In this document: in pieces, positions 23,393-35,929 of the stretch
How the letters are laid out: the number at the start of each line of letters is the position of its first letter
Numbering within the stretch: position 1 is the stretch's first letter
Assembly (NCBI GenBank): GCA_038501785.1
Contig: JBAMJR010000151.1
Location: 4,946,501-5,010,500, forward strand
DNA length: 64,000 nucleotides
Direction: 5' to 3'
Source: Myoxocephalus aenaeus
Taxonomy: Eukaryota > Chordata > Actinopteri > Perciformes > Cottidae
Translations under genes and position numbers: made by a program
Notes under the pieces: generated by a model
What the model saw: the letters and a program-made list of their open reading frames with translations, nothing else
What the model was told of the DNA's origin: nothing
Databases searched by the model: none

Positions 23393-25113
23393 CATAATCC
23401 ATCTCATTAAGTATATTAAGACTAAATATTAAAATAAACTACATAAAAATGTAATATTCAATAGTTTACATTAAACTTGGACACGCCGTTTAACTGTGTA
23501 AAACATAGCAAAGGGGATTTTAAATTAATGTTTTTAATCTACAACAGGAGAAAACTATTTCCCCAAATCCGTGTCATCATCTGTGCCCTTTCTGCTCTAC
23601 TGTGTGGGTGCAAACATGCACCAGGCGTGAACAGAATCCCACGTTTTTTTTTTTCCTTCTTAAATATTTGCAGGACACGTCATACTTTATTAGACTACTG
23701 GTCTTTAAATATGGAGTATTACTTTTACGAATGAGCACATACCTCTTTATCATTTCAGTTATATTTATTCAAGATGAAAATGGTTATTAAATTAAAAGAA
23801 ACACTCCGGCCATTATGAAAGAGAGTCCGCGACAGTCTGTGCTCAGCTGCGTCCCTACAGCATGCTCTGCGTTAATATAAGTAATTACTGGCATACACAC
23901 TAAATCAACACATTAATAAATACATTTTGCCTACTGTCAGTCAAAATAAAAGTTTGAGCAAAAAACGTAACTTAAATGAAATAATTAAATAAAATTGCGG
24001 TCACTTTAAAAAAGAAACCAATAGCTTATACTTCTACATTAATTACGTTTTATCAACTGCAAGATGGATAAAATAGGTCAATCATTTGTCTTAGAAGACG
24101 TTCATGGGCAAAACTATTGCCCATGAACGCAGACCATTGAAAAGCACGAACTACATAACTGTATTACATTACTAACGTTACACATGCTATTAATTAAGAA
24201 AACTACTTAAAGTCATAATTTAAACTCACCTTCATGTACCCAAGCAAAGCGAAAAGAATCCTCAGCGCGCTCTCTGGTCAGTCCGCTCTACTTGTTGCAG
24301 GTGGAAAGTAACGTGAATTGCTCCGCCTCAATTCACTGGAGGATGTCAGGTTAATAGACTCCCTCCGGCGGTGGAAATAGTCCTTTCTTGTTTACCACAA
24401 AATGCCTATATTTTCATTGGAATTTAAGTATGACTTATCTGCAGTGTTTAAGAAGTAGATTATGGCCAGGCTTCAACCTGGCCATGGTTTGAAAAAGACA
24501 GTTTACCTAAAACACAAACATGACAGCATTTGTTTGTTTTTTAAACCCCCACTCCCGGCTTTTTCAGTCTTTTCTCTTTTTTTTAATTTTTACTGACAAC
24601 TTAAAGAGCCAAGTTCAATTAACACTAACAAATCTAAAAAAGTCAACACAAGGCATTATTGTAAGTTTAACAAAGTTTTAATTTGAACAGTTAAGTTCAA
24701 AATCTAAAACTTGTCAGAGCTCTTTAGTTATGTCCACTTACTTCTTCTCTTTAACTCAAACAGGGCTGTGATGTTTGTGAATAAGTGTATGGTTTTCCAA
24801 ATAAAAGTGCAAACTGGTTTCATAAAGTTAAAAACCAGGGAGTCTACTGCATGTTGACAACAGATATATATATATACTGTATTAAGGGTCACATGTCATT
24901 TAATAAACAAATAGATTATTTAGTTTGCCAGCATTTAATTGGGTATGACCAGAAAACCTAATCTCTTGGTACTGATTTTGTAGTACTGGCATTCGTTTTT
25001 TTTCCTTTTTCTTCTCCTTGTACTTCCTCTCTTGCTGGTGTTTCCTTTTTCCTAGTTCACGTGAGCAGTAATGCATGTTGACCCGACAAAATAATTACCC
25101 AATTTCCTCCACC
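23393..25113. other. Non-coding stretch, repeat-like in places
   Basis: No gene is recognised. It includes a perfect 12-bp hairpin (24099-24129) and a stretch around 24590-24720 made of 'aagttcaa/caacttaa' motifs similar to 13.3 kb. Confidence 0.5.
24099..24129. repeat. Perfect 12-bp inverted repeat
   Basis: cgttcatgggca at 24099-24110 pairs exactly with tgcccatgaacg at 24118-24129 around a 7-nt loop. Confidence 0.7.
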
Positions 25114-25182
25114 CTTTTCCCCATCTATCAGATGGTTGGTCTCGGGGGGGCCGAGACCAACCATCTGATAGATGGGGAAAAG
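25114..25182. repeat. Perfect 32-bp inverted repeat with G5 loop
   Basis: Arms 25114-25145 and 25151-25182 are exact reverse complements over 32 bp, separated only by GGGGG. The arms are complex sequence. There is no sign of flanking duplications. Confidence 0.9.
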
Positions 25183-25236
25183 CCAAATGTGAGCTGTGGT
25201 AATTCCTTGTAATCTTACCTGGACAGTCCTTGCTCT

Positions 25237-25238
<2 letters not shown>

Positions 25239-25279
<41 letters not shown>
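25239..25279. repeat. (TG)n microsatellite
   Basis: An uninterrupted GT dinucleotide run of about 41 bp. Confidence 0.95.
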
Positions 25280-25281
<2 letters not shown>

Positions 25282-28200
25282 AAAATACTTAGCCATCACT
25301 TTGAATGACAAGGGACCTCTTGATGGATAGGGCAGGATGCTTGTGATTACGTCTGTGGGTTTGTGCGTGAGAAAGTGTGCGCTTGTGTGCTGCGCGAGCT
25401 CTCCACTTGGGCATCAGAGAGTGATGAGCCATAGAAAGTATTAGACATGTAATCAGTGGGACTGCTCATCTCTCCATTTGGGTGAGTGAAATCCTGAGGG
25501 GCAAGTATTGAGTGTGAATACCCCCCCAAAGGCCCAAAGAACGGCAGCCACTCATGTCTGCCACTGTAGGGCCTTGTAATGCACAAGAGAGGAGCTGATG
25601 CAACAAGAAAGGCCCCTACAGAGTAGATTGCCTTTCATATCAGTCTCCTTCTTTCTGCATCTGCTCTGCACTGCAAACAATCTTGCGCAGTGTCTCTACC
25701 ACTTCGCCCCTTAAGACTCACTACCTATCCCGGTTCGTCTCTCCTCACTTGCTGATACAGCCCCTCCTCTTCCTGTCGGGCCATTTCATTATTCTGTTGT
25801 TGAATATACTGCAACCAATTGTGCCAAAGGAGTTGGTTTGCTATAATATGAAAATCTGACCTCATCTCGCAGAGGTCATGGGCAATAAACACCTGACAAG
25901 AGGGTGGGCCGATGGAGCTTCACATTCTAATCTTCTCTTAGCACCCTGTTGGTTGGCCGTGTTACCAGGGTCAGCTCGCTTCCCCCTCCCAGTGTTCAGC
26001 TCAAGCTAGAAGAGTTTGGAGCTTTTTTTTCCCCTTCCATTCCTCCGCCTGCCTCCCTTCTCTAGCATTGGATTTATTGATATTGACCTTTTGCTGAAAT
26101 TAAGCGTGTAGATCCCTGAGCAACGAGAGCAAAGTTTAAACCAATTAAAGAGCACTTCACCAATCAGCAAGGCAAGGCTAGCGCTGTCTCACAGGCCGGC
26201 CTGGTGAAATTAAAATCATTTGCACTGTATCATACTTGTTCACAGGGCGAACAGTGCCTGAGTAATCTGATTAGGTGAGCCATCTAAAAAAGAGCAAATG
26301 ATCTCCTCGGGTCTCAAAATATGACGATATAAATGACAATAAGAATTCTGGCACAGTCAGTCTGCCCCAGGGACCTATACAAATATTTCAAAATGATTCC
26401 TACGTTGGTGTCTGAATGCAAAACAAATTTAATTACTTTGATCATGCTGTTTAAGTGTATGCAGAATTGCTTCCAATCTAATGGGTTCCAGTGACTTCTT
26501 CTTTCCTTAGAAGAACTTGGGAGAGGAAACTCTGCTATTTGAATGGTGCGATAAGATATCATATACATTTATATTTATCAGCATCATGGTAAATGCTAAT
26601 GCGAAAAAATGCCAGTGTATTTACATGTTAGATAAACATGATTTATTTACTTAACTGAGCTCCTAGTAGGGTTTCTTAGATGTGTGCATGTGTATGACAT
26701 AACAGTCAAACAGAGGTGTGTCAGCAGGACCATCATTACTCATAATGGAAACTGATATATAGATAATCATCAATAAAAAAATTAGTTGCCACCGCACTGG
26801 TTTGAAGTGAATGAGTTTAAGTATGTCAAGGTCTTTTTCATTGTGAGCGAAAGAGGAGCGTGACATTGACAGGATGATTGATGTTTCAACTCTCACCTAG
26901 TCATAGTTTTAACTTGTTGAAATTAGATTTTCTACTGTGTGTCTGAGCACACAGGTTGAGGAGCTTAGATATCCGGGCGAGGTCAATAGTAAATGATTTC
27001 TACTTTGCATAGAAAGGGTTTTGGGCCTCCTAGACAGGAAGAAAACAGGAAAGCAAGGTTTAAGTCAACCCTAATGTAAAGAAAGATCCCAGTCACTTCC
27101 ACACAGTGAGGCATACAGCTTATTAACACTGGTATCGGATCGGTACTCGGTAAGCCACGGTATCGGTATGGGGTCTGAAAAAGTCGGATCGGTGCATTCA
27201 ATCTGACCAAACAACTTGGAAGACAATGAAGAAAGACTAGAACATATGGCCCGGGAATGTTGTGTGATACCTTAGAGGAGGAATTAGCAGAACCTTTTTT
27301 TTGCCTGTTGCAATGAAAACATGACCTCGTCAATTTAAGTGTTGTATTTGTCAATAATACTTTCACACAGAATGCAAAGATTACCCAGTGAGAAATAATT
27401 TTTCTGAGTGTACCCCCTCCCCCGTGATGACGTTATTAACCGATCGCATTGTGTAGAATGGTTTAAGTTGCACCTATATTTATGAAACAACGACACGGAG
27501 GCTCTGTAATCCGAACCAGGACGGGACACCTACTTAATATATTCAACCTGGACAAAGGCGCATAACAGACCCACTCTTTCTGTTCTTACATTTCATGACC
27601 GAGACATGCAGGCAAGTATTTTCGTGTAATTTATTTGCCACGCTAATGCCTTTAGGCAGTAGCTGAGACGTCTGTGTGGAGCAATCTAATTCGACATTGA
27701 AGCTCAAAATTACTTATTCAGTTCTCATGTCAAGCAGAATTTGTGGGGATCTTGTGGAACCATGAAAGGCCGCCTCTTCGGAAGGGACCAAAAGTATGGT
27801 GTCTCTTCCCTGGGTGGCACCCATGCTGCACTCTGATGGTGGCCTTTTTGGAACACACACACACACACTATGAGCAGCCACCAACACAACCTCTCTCATT
27901 CTGTGGTTTGAGTTCTGGCAGAGAGCCTAGCAGCCACTTTCCCAAATAATTCTGTTAGTTCCTATTTTCACTACCATGACAATCATTGTTGTCTTTGAAG
28001 ATGAGGCCAAGCTCCCGTGTCCTTCATGTGTGTCAGTCCTTCCTCACACATCAATCTTATCATTTTAATGCAATTACACCTGCTGTGTTCTAAAATGCTC
28101 CTAATATAGATCCCCTTCTCTAATGGCTCCTGAACAGTTGGAGGAGACTGGTCATTGACAGCCATGAATTACCCTGCATGTTGTTACCCTAAGTGAGTCC

Positions 28201-31200
28201 AATACATGTGCATGGACATTTGCGTTTCTCCCTATATAGCCCTCTTTGTTCATCTAGGTGTAGTTGAGCGAGTTTGAACTTTCCTATTCTGCTCTAAGGC
28301 CCAGCTGCTTCCCATGTGATGGATGTGTGTGTTCTGCATACAAACAAGCCTGTCAGTCTAAAAGACACGGTGTACAGCTTAAAACAGCGACCTTCTGTCA
28401 GAATACAGAGGCGCCTTTACCAGCGCAATGCAAACAGAGGAAGGGACATGGAACTGTGCCTTAAGTGCATTTCGATTGCAAACGGAGTACTGGGGTTGTA
28501 GTTGAGTCTTTTTGAGGGCCAGCAGGGGTGCCCTGCTCAACAGTGCATCAGCAATGAGGCGAGGCTGAGGCTCTCTATCCAACCACCTCTTGTCATCAAC
28601 TAGCATGGCCTGGCTTATATGTATGTGCATATTTATACCATTTGCCTTTATTCATGAGTTTATTTGTTCCCTTTCTTGTCATGATAAGATGACTTTTGTT
28701 GGTGGACTCACTGGCTGTGAATGATCCACTGGAATTGGATCTTTTTAAGTCACATTTAATTTATTTTCATATTGATATAAAAATAACATTTCCATTTTAT
28801 TTTATTTCCCATGCATTCAGACAAGAAATGTAAGCTAAATAGTCCAGTGGTACAGTTGGTAACAGCTATTTGTATTTATCTGTATTTGTTGAGACAGAAA
28901 ACATATTTTTACTTGAGATGAGAAAAAGAACAAAGTGGGCACATTTAGGATTCAAACTCAGTAACAGCTGTTTAAGATGCTTAACAGTGATACTCCATTA
29001 CACCTAATTAATCATGTCTCCCAAACCTTAAGGCATACATGAAAACAGTGTACAATTGTATAGCTTTAGAGACAAACTCAATCAGCAGTGGTAGAACTCC
29101 TGAAGAATGTAAAACTAGAAAATAATTCCTTTTAATAACCCCCAAAACATTTACACCAAATAGTTACAGCTGATTCTTATGTTGTATCAGTTCTCCTCAG
29201 AATAGTTTCGTGGACTGATACTCGCGGCAAGTAATTATTACCTTTTAATATTGAAAACACGTGTCAAGGTTCAGCATTGGCCGTGTAAATTAATGGCAAA
29301 TTGGCACTTTTCCAACTTCAGTTTACCTTCAAGGTAAGACTGAGGTAAATATTGACAGTAGCAGTAACAACTGAAACAGTGTCAACTTAGTAATTCAAAA
29401 GGAAAAAGAGTAACACAGTTAGAGCTACACAGTGAACACAGCTCTTGACCAGGGAATGCAACATGAAAGCAGTAGTGATGGAGCTTCCTTTGCAGGTATA
29501 AACTGGACTTATGCATCCGTTTAATTATATGATTGTCATATAGACTGTTTAAACCGCCAGCTATCAAATTGTTAAACAAAGGGTGGTTCTTTCAATTGCT
29601 CTAAAGAGCTGAAATATCATAGTCTCCATATTCCTATGGCCATTTACCAAAGTACCTGTTCATTTGAAAAAAGATTGATGATTTAGTTTGCATTCACAAT
29701 CTACAGCACAGGATGATGCACATGGTAAACATCAGAACTGATAAACATCACCATGTTAACATTGTCACTGTGTTTATGTTAGGACGTTGACAGCATTTAG
29801 CTTATTGCTAAAATACATCCACCAAAAGCTGCTAGTCGTTGTAAGTAGCGCTGTAAGTCTGAAAGTCAGAGATACTAAAGCACGGCGTCTGGCCTTGCTG
29901 TGACTTTTCCCTTAATAATTCATATTCAGAATAAAGTAACAGTCAAGCTATTGATTGCTTGTCATCAACTTAAGGGATCCAGATATTTTTTTCTGATGTA
30001 GACCGGAGGATACTTGAGCAACTTTTCAATCTACCGTATAAGGGGACACTGCTTATTTGATGTCTAGGCAGGCCTAACATTAGTTCTCCCGTCCCTGGAA
30101 CTCATTCTTTCAGGTGTGCACATCAAATAAATCCGATCAGAGTCAAACATTAAGAACAGAAATTTATCTCTGAAGTTTCCCCCCCACTGTAACTGTCTGC
30201 AAACCAGTCTGCCTGTGTGTCTGTTCTTGTGTGTTTCTTTTGTTATCTCACTGACACCGACAAGAAGTGAAATGTTGCTTGAATATGTTTTGTCTGTCAC
30301 ATGAAAGTGATCACATGTATTAAGAAATCACTGAATCCCACTGTATATCATTTATTTTTTGAAACCACCAGACCTTTTGAGTGCTTTTTTGTAAGGTTTA
30401 AAAATGTGTTATATCTCTATTGGAACTGTTTCCCTTTCAACCCAAACCCATGCTGCTAGGCATCCAATGCAAAGCTGCAGGGTGATTCAGTTGGATGTTA
30501 CCAACCTTCTCATATAACATTGATCGACGCTGCATGGCTGCACAGGAGGCTTAGTATGGACACACTCTGTATGCTTGGCGGTGGAGAGCTCCTGACCTAC
30601 TATTGACGGTTCTTATACTGGGTGTCACCTTGTGGATCAATTCCCCCACCACAGTAGAAAACTGAATGCCACCCCACTGCTGAAGAGCCGGTGTACACAG
30701 CGTGTCAAAATGCCATATGGATGATGAGGGGTGGAAATCTAATCATTACCCAATGCTCCGAATAAATCTGCCCGCAAAGCATTATTCCAATCCAAAACAT
30801 AATCTCCTAAATGTTTGTATTCATCAGCCCCATCACCTCTGCTAATCTGTGCCTTTGCTTACTTGTCATTGGCATCCTGGACCTAAATGCTGCTTTCCAC
30901 AAAGTCATGAATATTTAACGTCACTACTGACTCATAGGAGAACGATTTTCATGCCAGCATCGAACAAAAGATTTCCATTTTTTAACATGTAAATATGGCA
31001 GAGACAATTACAAAGCAACAACAAGAGGCTTTTATTCCATCAGTGATTCACAACCCTAATCCCTCCTCTCAGGCGATTTGTCCTCCTACTGGTGGAGATT
31101 GAAAATGTGACGCGTCTCAAGCTTATGGCCCAAACTGCCATTCCCTATTCATACAGTATTTGTTATTATTTTGTCTGACCTTTATTTTCCCTTGGCCCCA

Positions 31201-32491
31201 TGACAAATCATGTTTAATATGAAATGTCTTGACTGATACAGTTCAATGTGTTTTGAATTCAGAGTGAGCTAAACCTTGCCTGCTCGCATATTCTTGTATA
31301 AAATGTACGTTGAGGGCAACTAAATATACTTGCTAATTCTGAAGAAGAGGCATACATTTCTGCTGTAAAATCAAAGCGGGATGTACTGTACCAACTGAGT
31401 AATCTAAACTCACAGGAAGGGACTTTTCCAGCTAAGGTGAGAGAGTGAGGCCAGGCTGAACCATCAGACCTTGACCTCTCTTCATTATCCCTGAGTGAGA
31501 CTGGGTTGACTACAGTTCCCCAATCAGGGGGACTGTGGAGGTTGGAGCCATGATGAATCACTACAGGGTGTGTTGCATGTGCTAAAATACACAGGTGCAC
31601 TCAGTGGTTATCTGAAATGTGACAATGGTCACGGGATGCCTTGAAGGATCGTTAGAGAAAGGTTATTATAACCTGGTTCTATTAACAGGGTATGAGCTAT
31701 TATCATTATGCAAATTAGTTGTGGGAATTTTTTTATTTGGTGCACTACGCTCTAGTCTAATGTCTCGTAAATAAAGACCAGCATGTCAAATATACATTGA
31801 CATTTACTTGAATTTGGGGTATGATTAAAGTCTATGGTGTCAAATACAATCAACCAAACAGATACAATTATGTGAAGGAGATGTGTATCAGTATTACATT
31901 ATAAATCTGCCTGAATGTCTGTTCTAAGGATGTTTTATTTTTCTCCCTTTGTTTATTTTAATTAAACAATAACTCCATCTCAGTGTAATTACAACACTAA
32001 CCAAATTCAAAAAAGGCAAAGGGTGTAGTGAATCCCATTTCATTTGTCTGAAAAATGTTCCTTGTTGTATCCCTAATGAGAAAATTGATTTTTATTTGAC
32101 ACATTGACTTCTGTTTCTTTATTTTGTCCTAACAAATTCCACCAACTGCAAGGCGTTGGCTAGGAAGAAAGACGGTGCCTTCAGATGTGGTTCAGCAGCT
32201 GTGTATGATTCTGCATTCTCATACTTTAGCGTATACATTATGCAGCGATTCGTCCCGCAGTGATTCAATAATATACATGCCACACTGTGTCACTGCTTCA
32301 GGCATTGAAAAACTACTCGCACCTTGTAAAACACTTTGCTTTGTTAAAATGATACGTGTACATGCAAAATGTAATATACTAGGTTTCAAAACCCAAAGTA
32401 TGTATCATGAAATCATACTATGCTTAGTGTCCGCACATTTCTATTAAAATCGAAAATTTATGGGATTCACCAACTTTTTCCTGTATGGGGT
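25280..32491. other. Non-coding stretch, no gene recognised
   Basis: No convincing coding or RNA gene on either strand. About 27115-27200 carries 'gtatcggatcggtactcgg' wording, and about 29700-29850 carries 'catgttaacattg/tttagctta' wording. Both resemble old dispersed teleost repeats, without definable ends. Regulatory DNA may be present but cannot be recognised from one sequence. Confidence 0.5.
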
Positions 32492-32794
32492 TGTGACGAC
32501 CCTCCTCCCATGCCCTAGGTGTCACTGTTTCGATCCTCTGTTACAGGCGCTGATTGGCGGGTCGTCAGCCGGGACGAGCCACAGCTGAGCCGGTGTGGCC
32601 TGGCCATAAAAAGGCCTCTGCGTTAGGCTCACTCTGGCTGGGGGAGGACATCCGGTGTGTCGCTAACACTATTTGTCTTTTGATTTGTACCTTTGTTTCC
32701 CTACCGTCACTTTAGTTAGTTTTACGTGTTATTGTTCAAATAAATAGCTCTTTGTTGGCATCTGCTTGTCTGTCTCCCTGTTTTGTTGCAGCCA
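32492..32794 (+). mobile_element. Solo LTR (303 bp) with 5-bp target duplication
   Basis: It begins TGTGACGACC and ends TTGCAGCCA, i.e. TG...CA. It is flanked by the exact 5-bp duplication ggggt (32487-32491 and 32795-32799). A TATA-like ataaaaagg lies near 32606 and an AATAAA near 32740, in the order expected for an LTR in plus orientation. No internal retroelement genes adjoin it, so it is a solo LTR left by recombination between two LTRs. Gypsy-type is the likely class; this is inference. Confidence 0.8.
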
Positions 32795-32799
32795 GGGGT

Positions 32800-33909
32800 A
32801 CAAAATGTCTGTGAGTTACATTTAAAATCAATACTTTTGCATATTTGTAGGCAGATATCATATTCGGTCCAAATAGCTTCTGTATGAAGTAGACTCCACG
32901 TTCTTCACCGTGCACATTGTTTCCGTAGTTTGACTTTTCAAGCACTTTGAGGCTTTAGTTGTTCAGCTGTGACTCACCTTCTCTTACTTACCGTGGATCT
33001 GCACCAAAGCGCCCCAGCCACATGGTTGGAAGGCAGGATGGATTCTCCCTGGCCCTCCTTTTTCTCCTCGTCTCTGTGCCACTTGTTTTTGTTCGACTAA
33101 ACAACGTGCAAGTGTGGTTCACCTTCAACTAACGTGATTGACAGAACACCTCTTCGCCGCCTCTCTCTCTCCTCTCACAGCTCTGTTCATCCTGCTGGCA
33201 TCCTCCAAACTCTCTCTCCCTAGAAAGGATTAAGCCTGGGAGGACAGCAATTGCTCTGCTTTACCTGGGAGCAAATAACTCCAAACTTATATCACTTAGC
33301 AGATATATTCAATGCTGATGATCGTTATAACTGGATATATTTTCAGTAAATATGCAGCAATAATGGTGCATTGATTTGAATGCATGGAGTGTGCTCACTC
33401 AGTAAATAGCACATTCAGAGCAGTATCATTGAGGGCTTAGTGCTCCCTGAAACTCCATGATCAAGCCGTTATGTAGATTAAGTCAGATTTACGAAAACAA
33501 ATACACATGAGCTATCAATGTGCATGGACACCCCATTCATAGCTGAACATTTTATAATGTAATTTTTAAAATGGTGATAGCAAAGACTGTAAACAGAAGG
33601 AAATTGAAATATGATTGAAAGATAAAGAATAACCCCATAGTTCTATTTTTTTTTTACACTGTCATATTTTACTCTGCTGATATGTGATCAGCAATAGGGT
33701 ACTACGCTATTCTAACAGTAAGGAAACACTGTTCGAAAGGGAACAGACTTACACAAGACTGGGCTGGAAAATAAATGAAACCTCTTCCAGTCCTCGTTTA
33801 AATGTTGTGGATGTTAGTCTACTTTGCGGTCACCCTCCCAACATTAGGATATTGGATTGCAGGTGCAAAACAGTAATAGCACAAAAGTATAGCACTTAAA
33901 CATAGTAAA
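32800..33909. other. Non-coding stretch, no gene recognised
   Basis: No supported feature. A CT-rich segment lies at about 33160-33225. Confidence 0.5.
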
Positions 33910-34140
33910 GGGGGTGGCAGTAGCTCACGGGGGATGAGTGGTCGTCCTGCAACCACAAGGTAGCCGGTTCGATCCTCAGTCTCCCTATAGTTTGCATGTC
34001 AAAGTGTCCCTGAGCAAGACACTAAACCCCCAGTTGCTCGCCGGTGCGTCACTAGGGGCAGCCCACTCCCTAGAAATACTAAGGATGGGTCAAATGCAGA
34101 TAATACATTTCCCCACTGTGGGACTAGTAAAGGGATTATT
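33910..34140 (+). repeat. tRNA-like SINE-class repeat, second family
   Basis: The head ggtggcagtagctcacgg resembles a tRNA A box and ggttcgatcc at 33966-33975 a B box. The body contains gtccctgagcaagacactaa, recalling the first SINE-like family, but the tail (cccactgtgggactagtaaa) is different. A frame through it is not coding. Confidence 0.65.
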
Positions 34141-34219
34141 CCTATTCCTAAAAGTCAGTGTTTACATTTTGTTGCGTGGAAACACTGCACATCTGGAAAA
34201 TGGTCATACCTGAACCCTT

Positions 34220-34659
34220 TGTGGCAACCTGGGGGACTTGGAGGCAAGATTCAACGGGAGACTCAGACAGTAGTACTTTATCAAAAAGTGTTGTTTAATA
34301 AATAGGTTTGGGGTAAAGGGGATAGGGTTAAACTTAACAAAAGATTCCTCCCGGTTGGGGTCTTTGGTCTTCGGCCTCACACAATGCTTCCTTTGCCCTG
34401 TGTGGGCAGATCAGAGTACAAGGGTTTAACTCGCGTCCGTTGCGGCTCCTCTCCAGAGCTTCAGGGGATCCTCCTAGCCTCCTGTCCAGTCGGCTCCCTC
34501 TAATTACCTGATGGGCTGCAGGTGTGTCCAATGCCATGTGCCGATTGGCTGCAGCACCTGCACTGGGAAGTACATTCCCTCGATCACCTCCCCCAACCTG
34601 AGCTTTGGGATCCGCCCCCTGCACTCTGACTGCTCCTCCTTTCCTCCTGGTTTGCCACA
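34220..34659 (-). mobile_element. Solo LTR (440 bp) with 4-bp target duplication, minus orientation
   Basis: The plus strand starts TGTGGCAACC and ends GGTTTGCCACA, so both ends share TGTGGCAA in inverse. The 4-bp duplication cctt flanks it (34216-34219 and 34660-34663). On the minus strand a polyadenylation-like tttattaaac lies towards the 3' end, which sets the orientation. No retroelement genes are adjacent. A long DNA-element reading is less likely because only about 8 bp of the termini are inverted. Confidence 0.75.
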
Positions 34660-35903
34660 CCTTCAAGAAAAAAAGATCCTATCTGTAAGCGGTTTTGCTT
34701 GGTGAGGTTCATAGTTAGTTGGTTAGTGTGATGCATTATTAACTTTGTTTTTTGTTGATGTTTTTAAAGTTATATAGAGTTCCTCTAAACACAATTTTGT
34801 AATCCATTCATGATTGTTGGAGCCGTTCTATGAAGGGCTGACCTTCTGATATACAGTACATTGGATATCCTGTTCTGAGAACCTCTGTTGATGGTCCTTC
34901 CAAGATACTATGTATATGTGATATATATGAACATGTGATTTCTTCTAAACTGAATTACTTTTACATTATTAGCGTGGGTAGTGTATATTGAAAGATACTG
35001 TATTGGTTTTTCATAATGATATCCTGAGGCTGCAATGGCAGAGTCCTTCTTGTCCAATCTGGCATTTTCAGCCCTGAATACCATAAATCCTGTTTCCTCA
35101 GTTGCAACACTGTGCACACATTTCACCATGCATACATTTCATTCCATTCTCATGAGCTCAGTAGAAACAAATCTGCGCCAGACAGGAAATCATATTTGCA
35201 TAACACTGAATGGTGTCGTCAAAAATAAATCCAGAGCTCTTGATCTTCAAGATCTTTGTTAGTTGCCAATTTTTGTAAGATCTGAGGCTCGCCGTGTTCT
35301 CAACCACATGAAAACGGAGCACTGGGAACACAAGCATGTACCGAGATCAAGACATACAGAATATGGTGTAATTTTTCAGAGACCTTTCATGGGACTGTTC
35401 AACCTCCCCTTCGATAACAATTCTGTTTGAAGCATAGTAGACAAAAGACTCAGAATGTTTAATCTTCGGGGCTCATTTGGGACTAGTAAATATCAGGCAG
35501 CAAAGCTGTGTTAATGTTTGGTTTTAAAGAATGACTCTGATGCCAGGCGGGTCGGCTGCGTTGTAGCTACGCTGTGGAAATGTATTTTGCGAGACATGGT
35601 GTCAGGACAAACACATTAGCAAATATTTGGTTTTATGTGATTGTTTGGCCTTGGCTAGCCTTTCAATTTATGGTTGTTTTGTTTGTTGTTTTGGCACAAG
35701 AGCCAGAGGCTGTAGTTCCAGGCATAAGGAAATATTGCACATTGTTGCTTATTCTCTTCCACACTGTTGGCAACATTTTCCGGTGAAATATAGCTGAGAC
35801 ATGCTCAAAAAGCATAGTGGATGAATTATGTCATCAAAACGATTTACATGTGTTGGAAACTATGAATATAATGCTCCTCTATTGACATAGATGTCTGTCT
35901 GCC

Positions 35904-35929
35904 TGTGTGTGTGTGTGTGTGTGTGTGTG
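35904..35929. repeat. (TG)n microsatellite
   Basis: About 13 GT units in a row. Confidence 0.9.
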
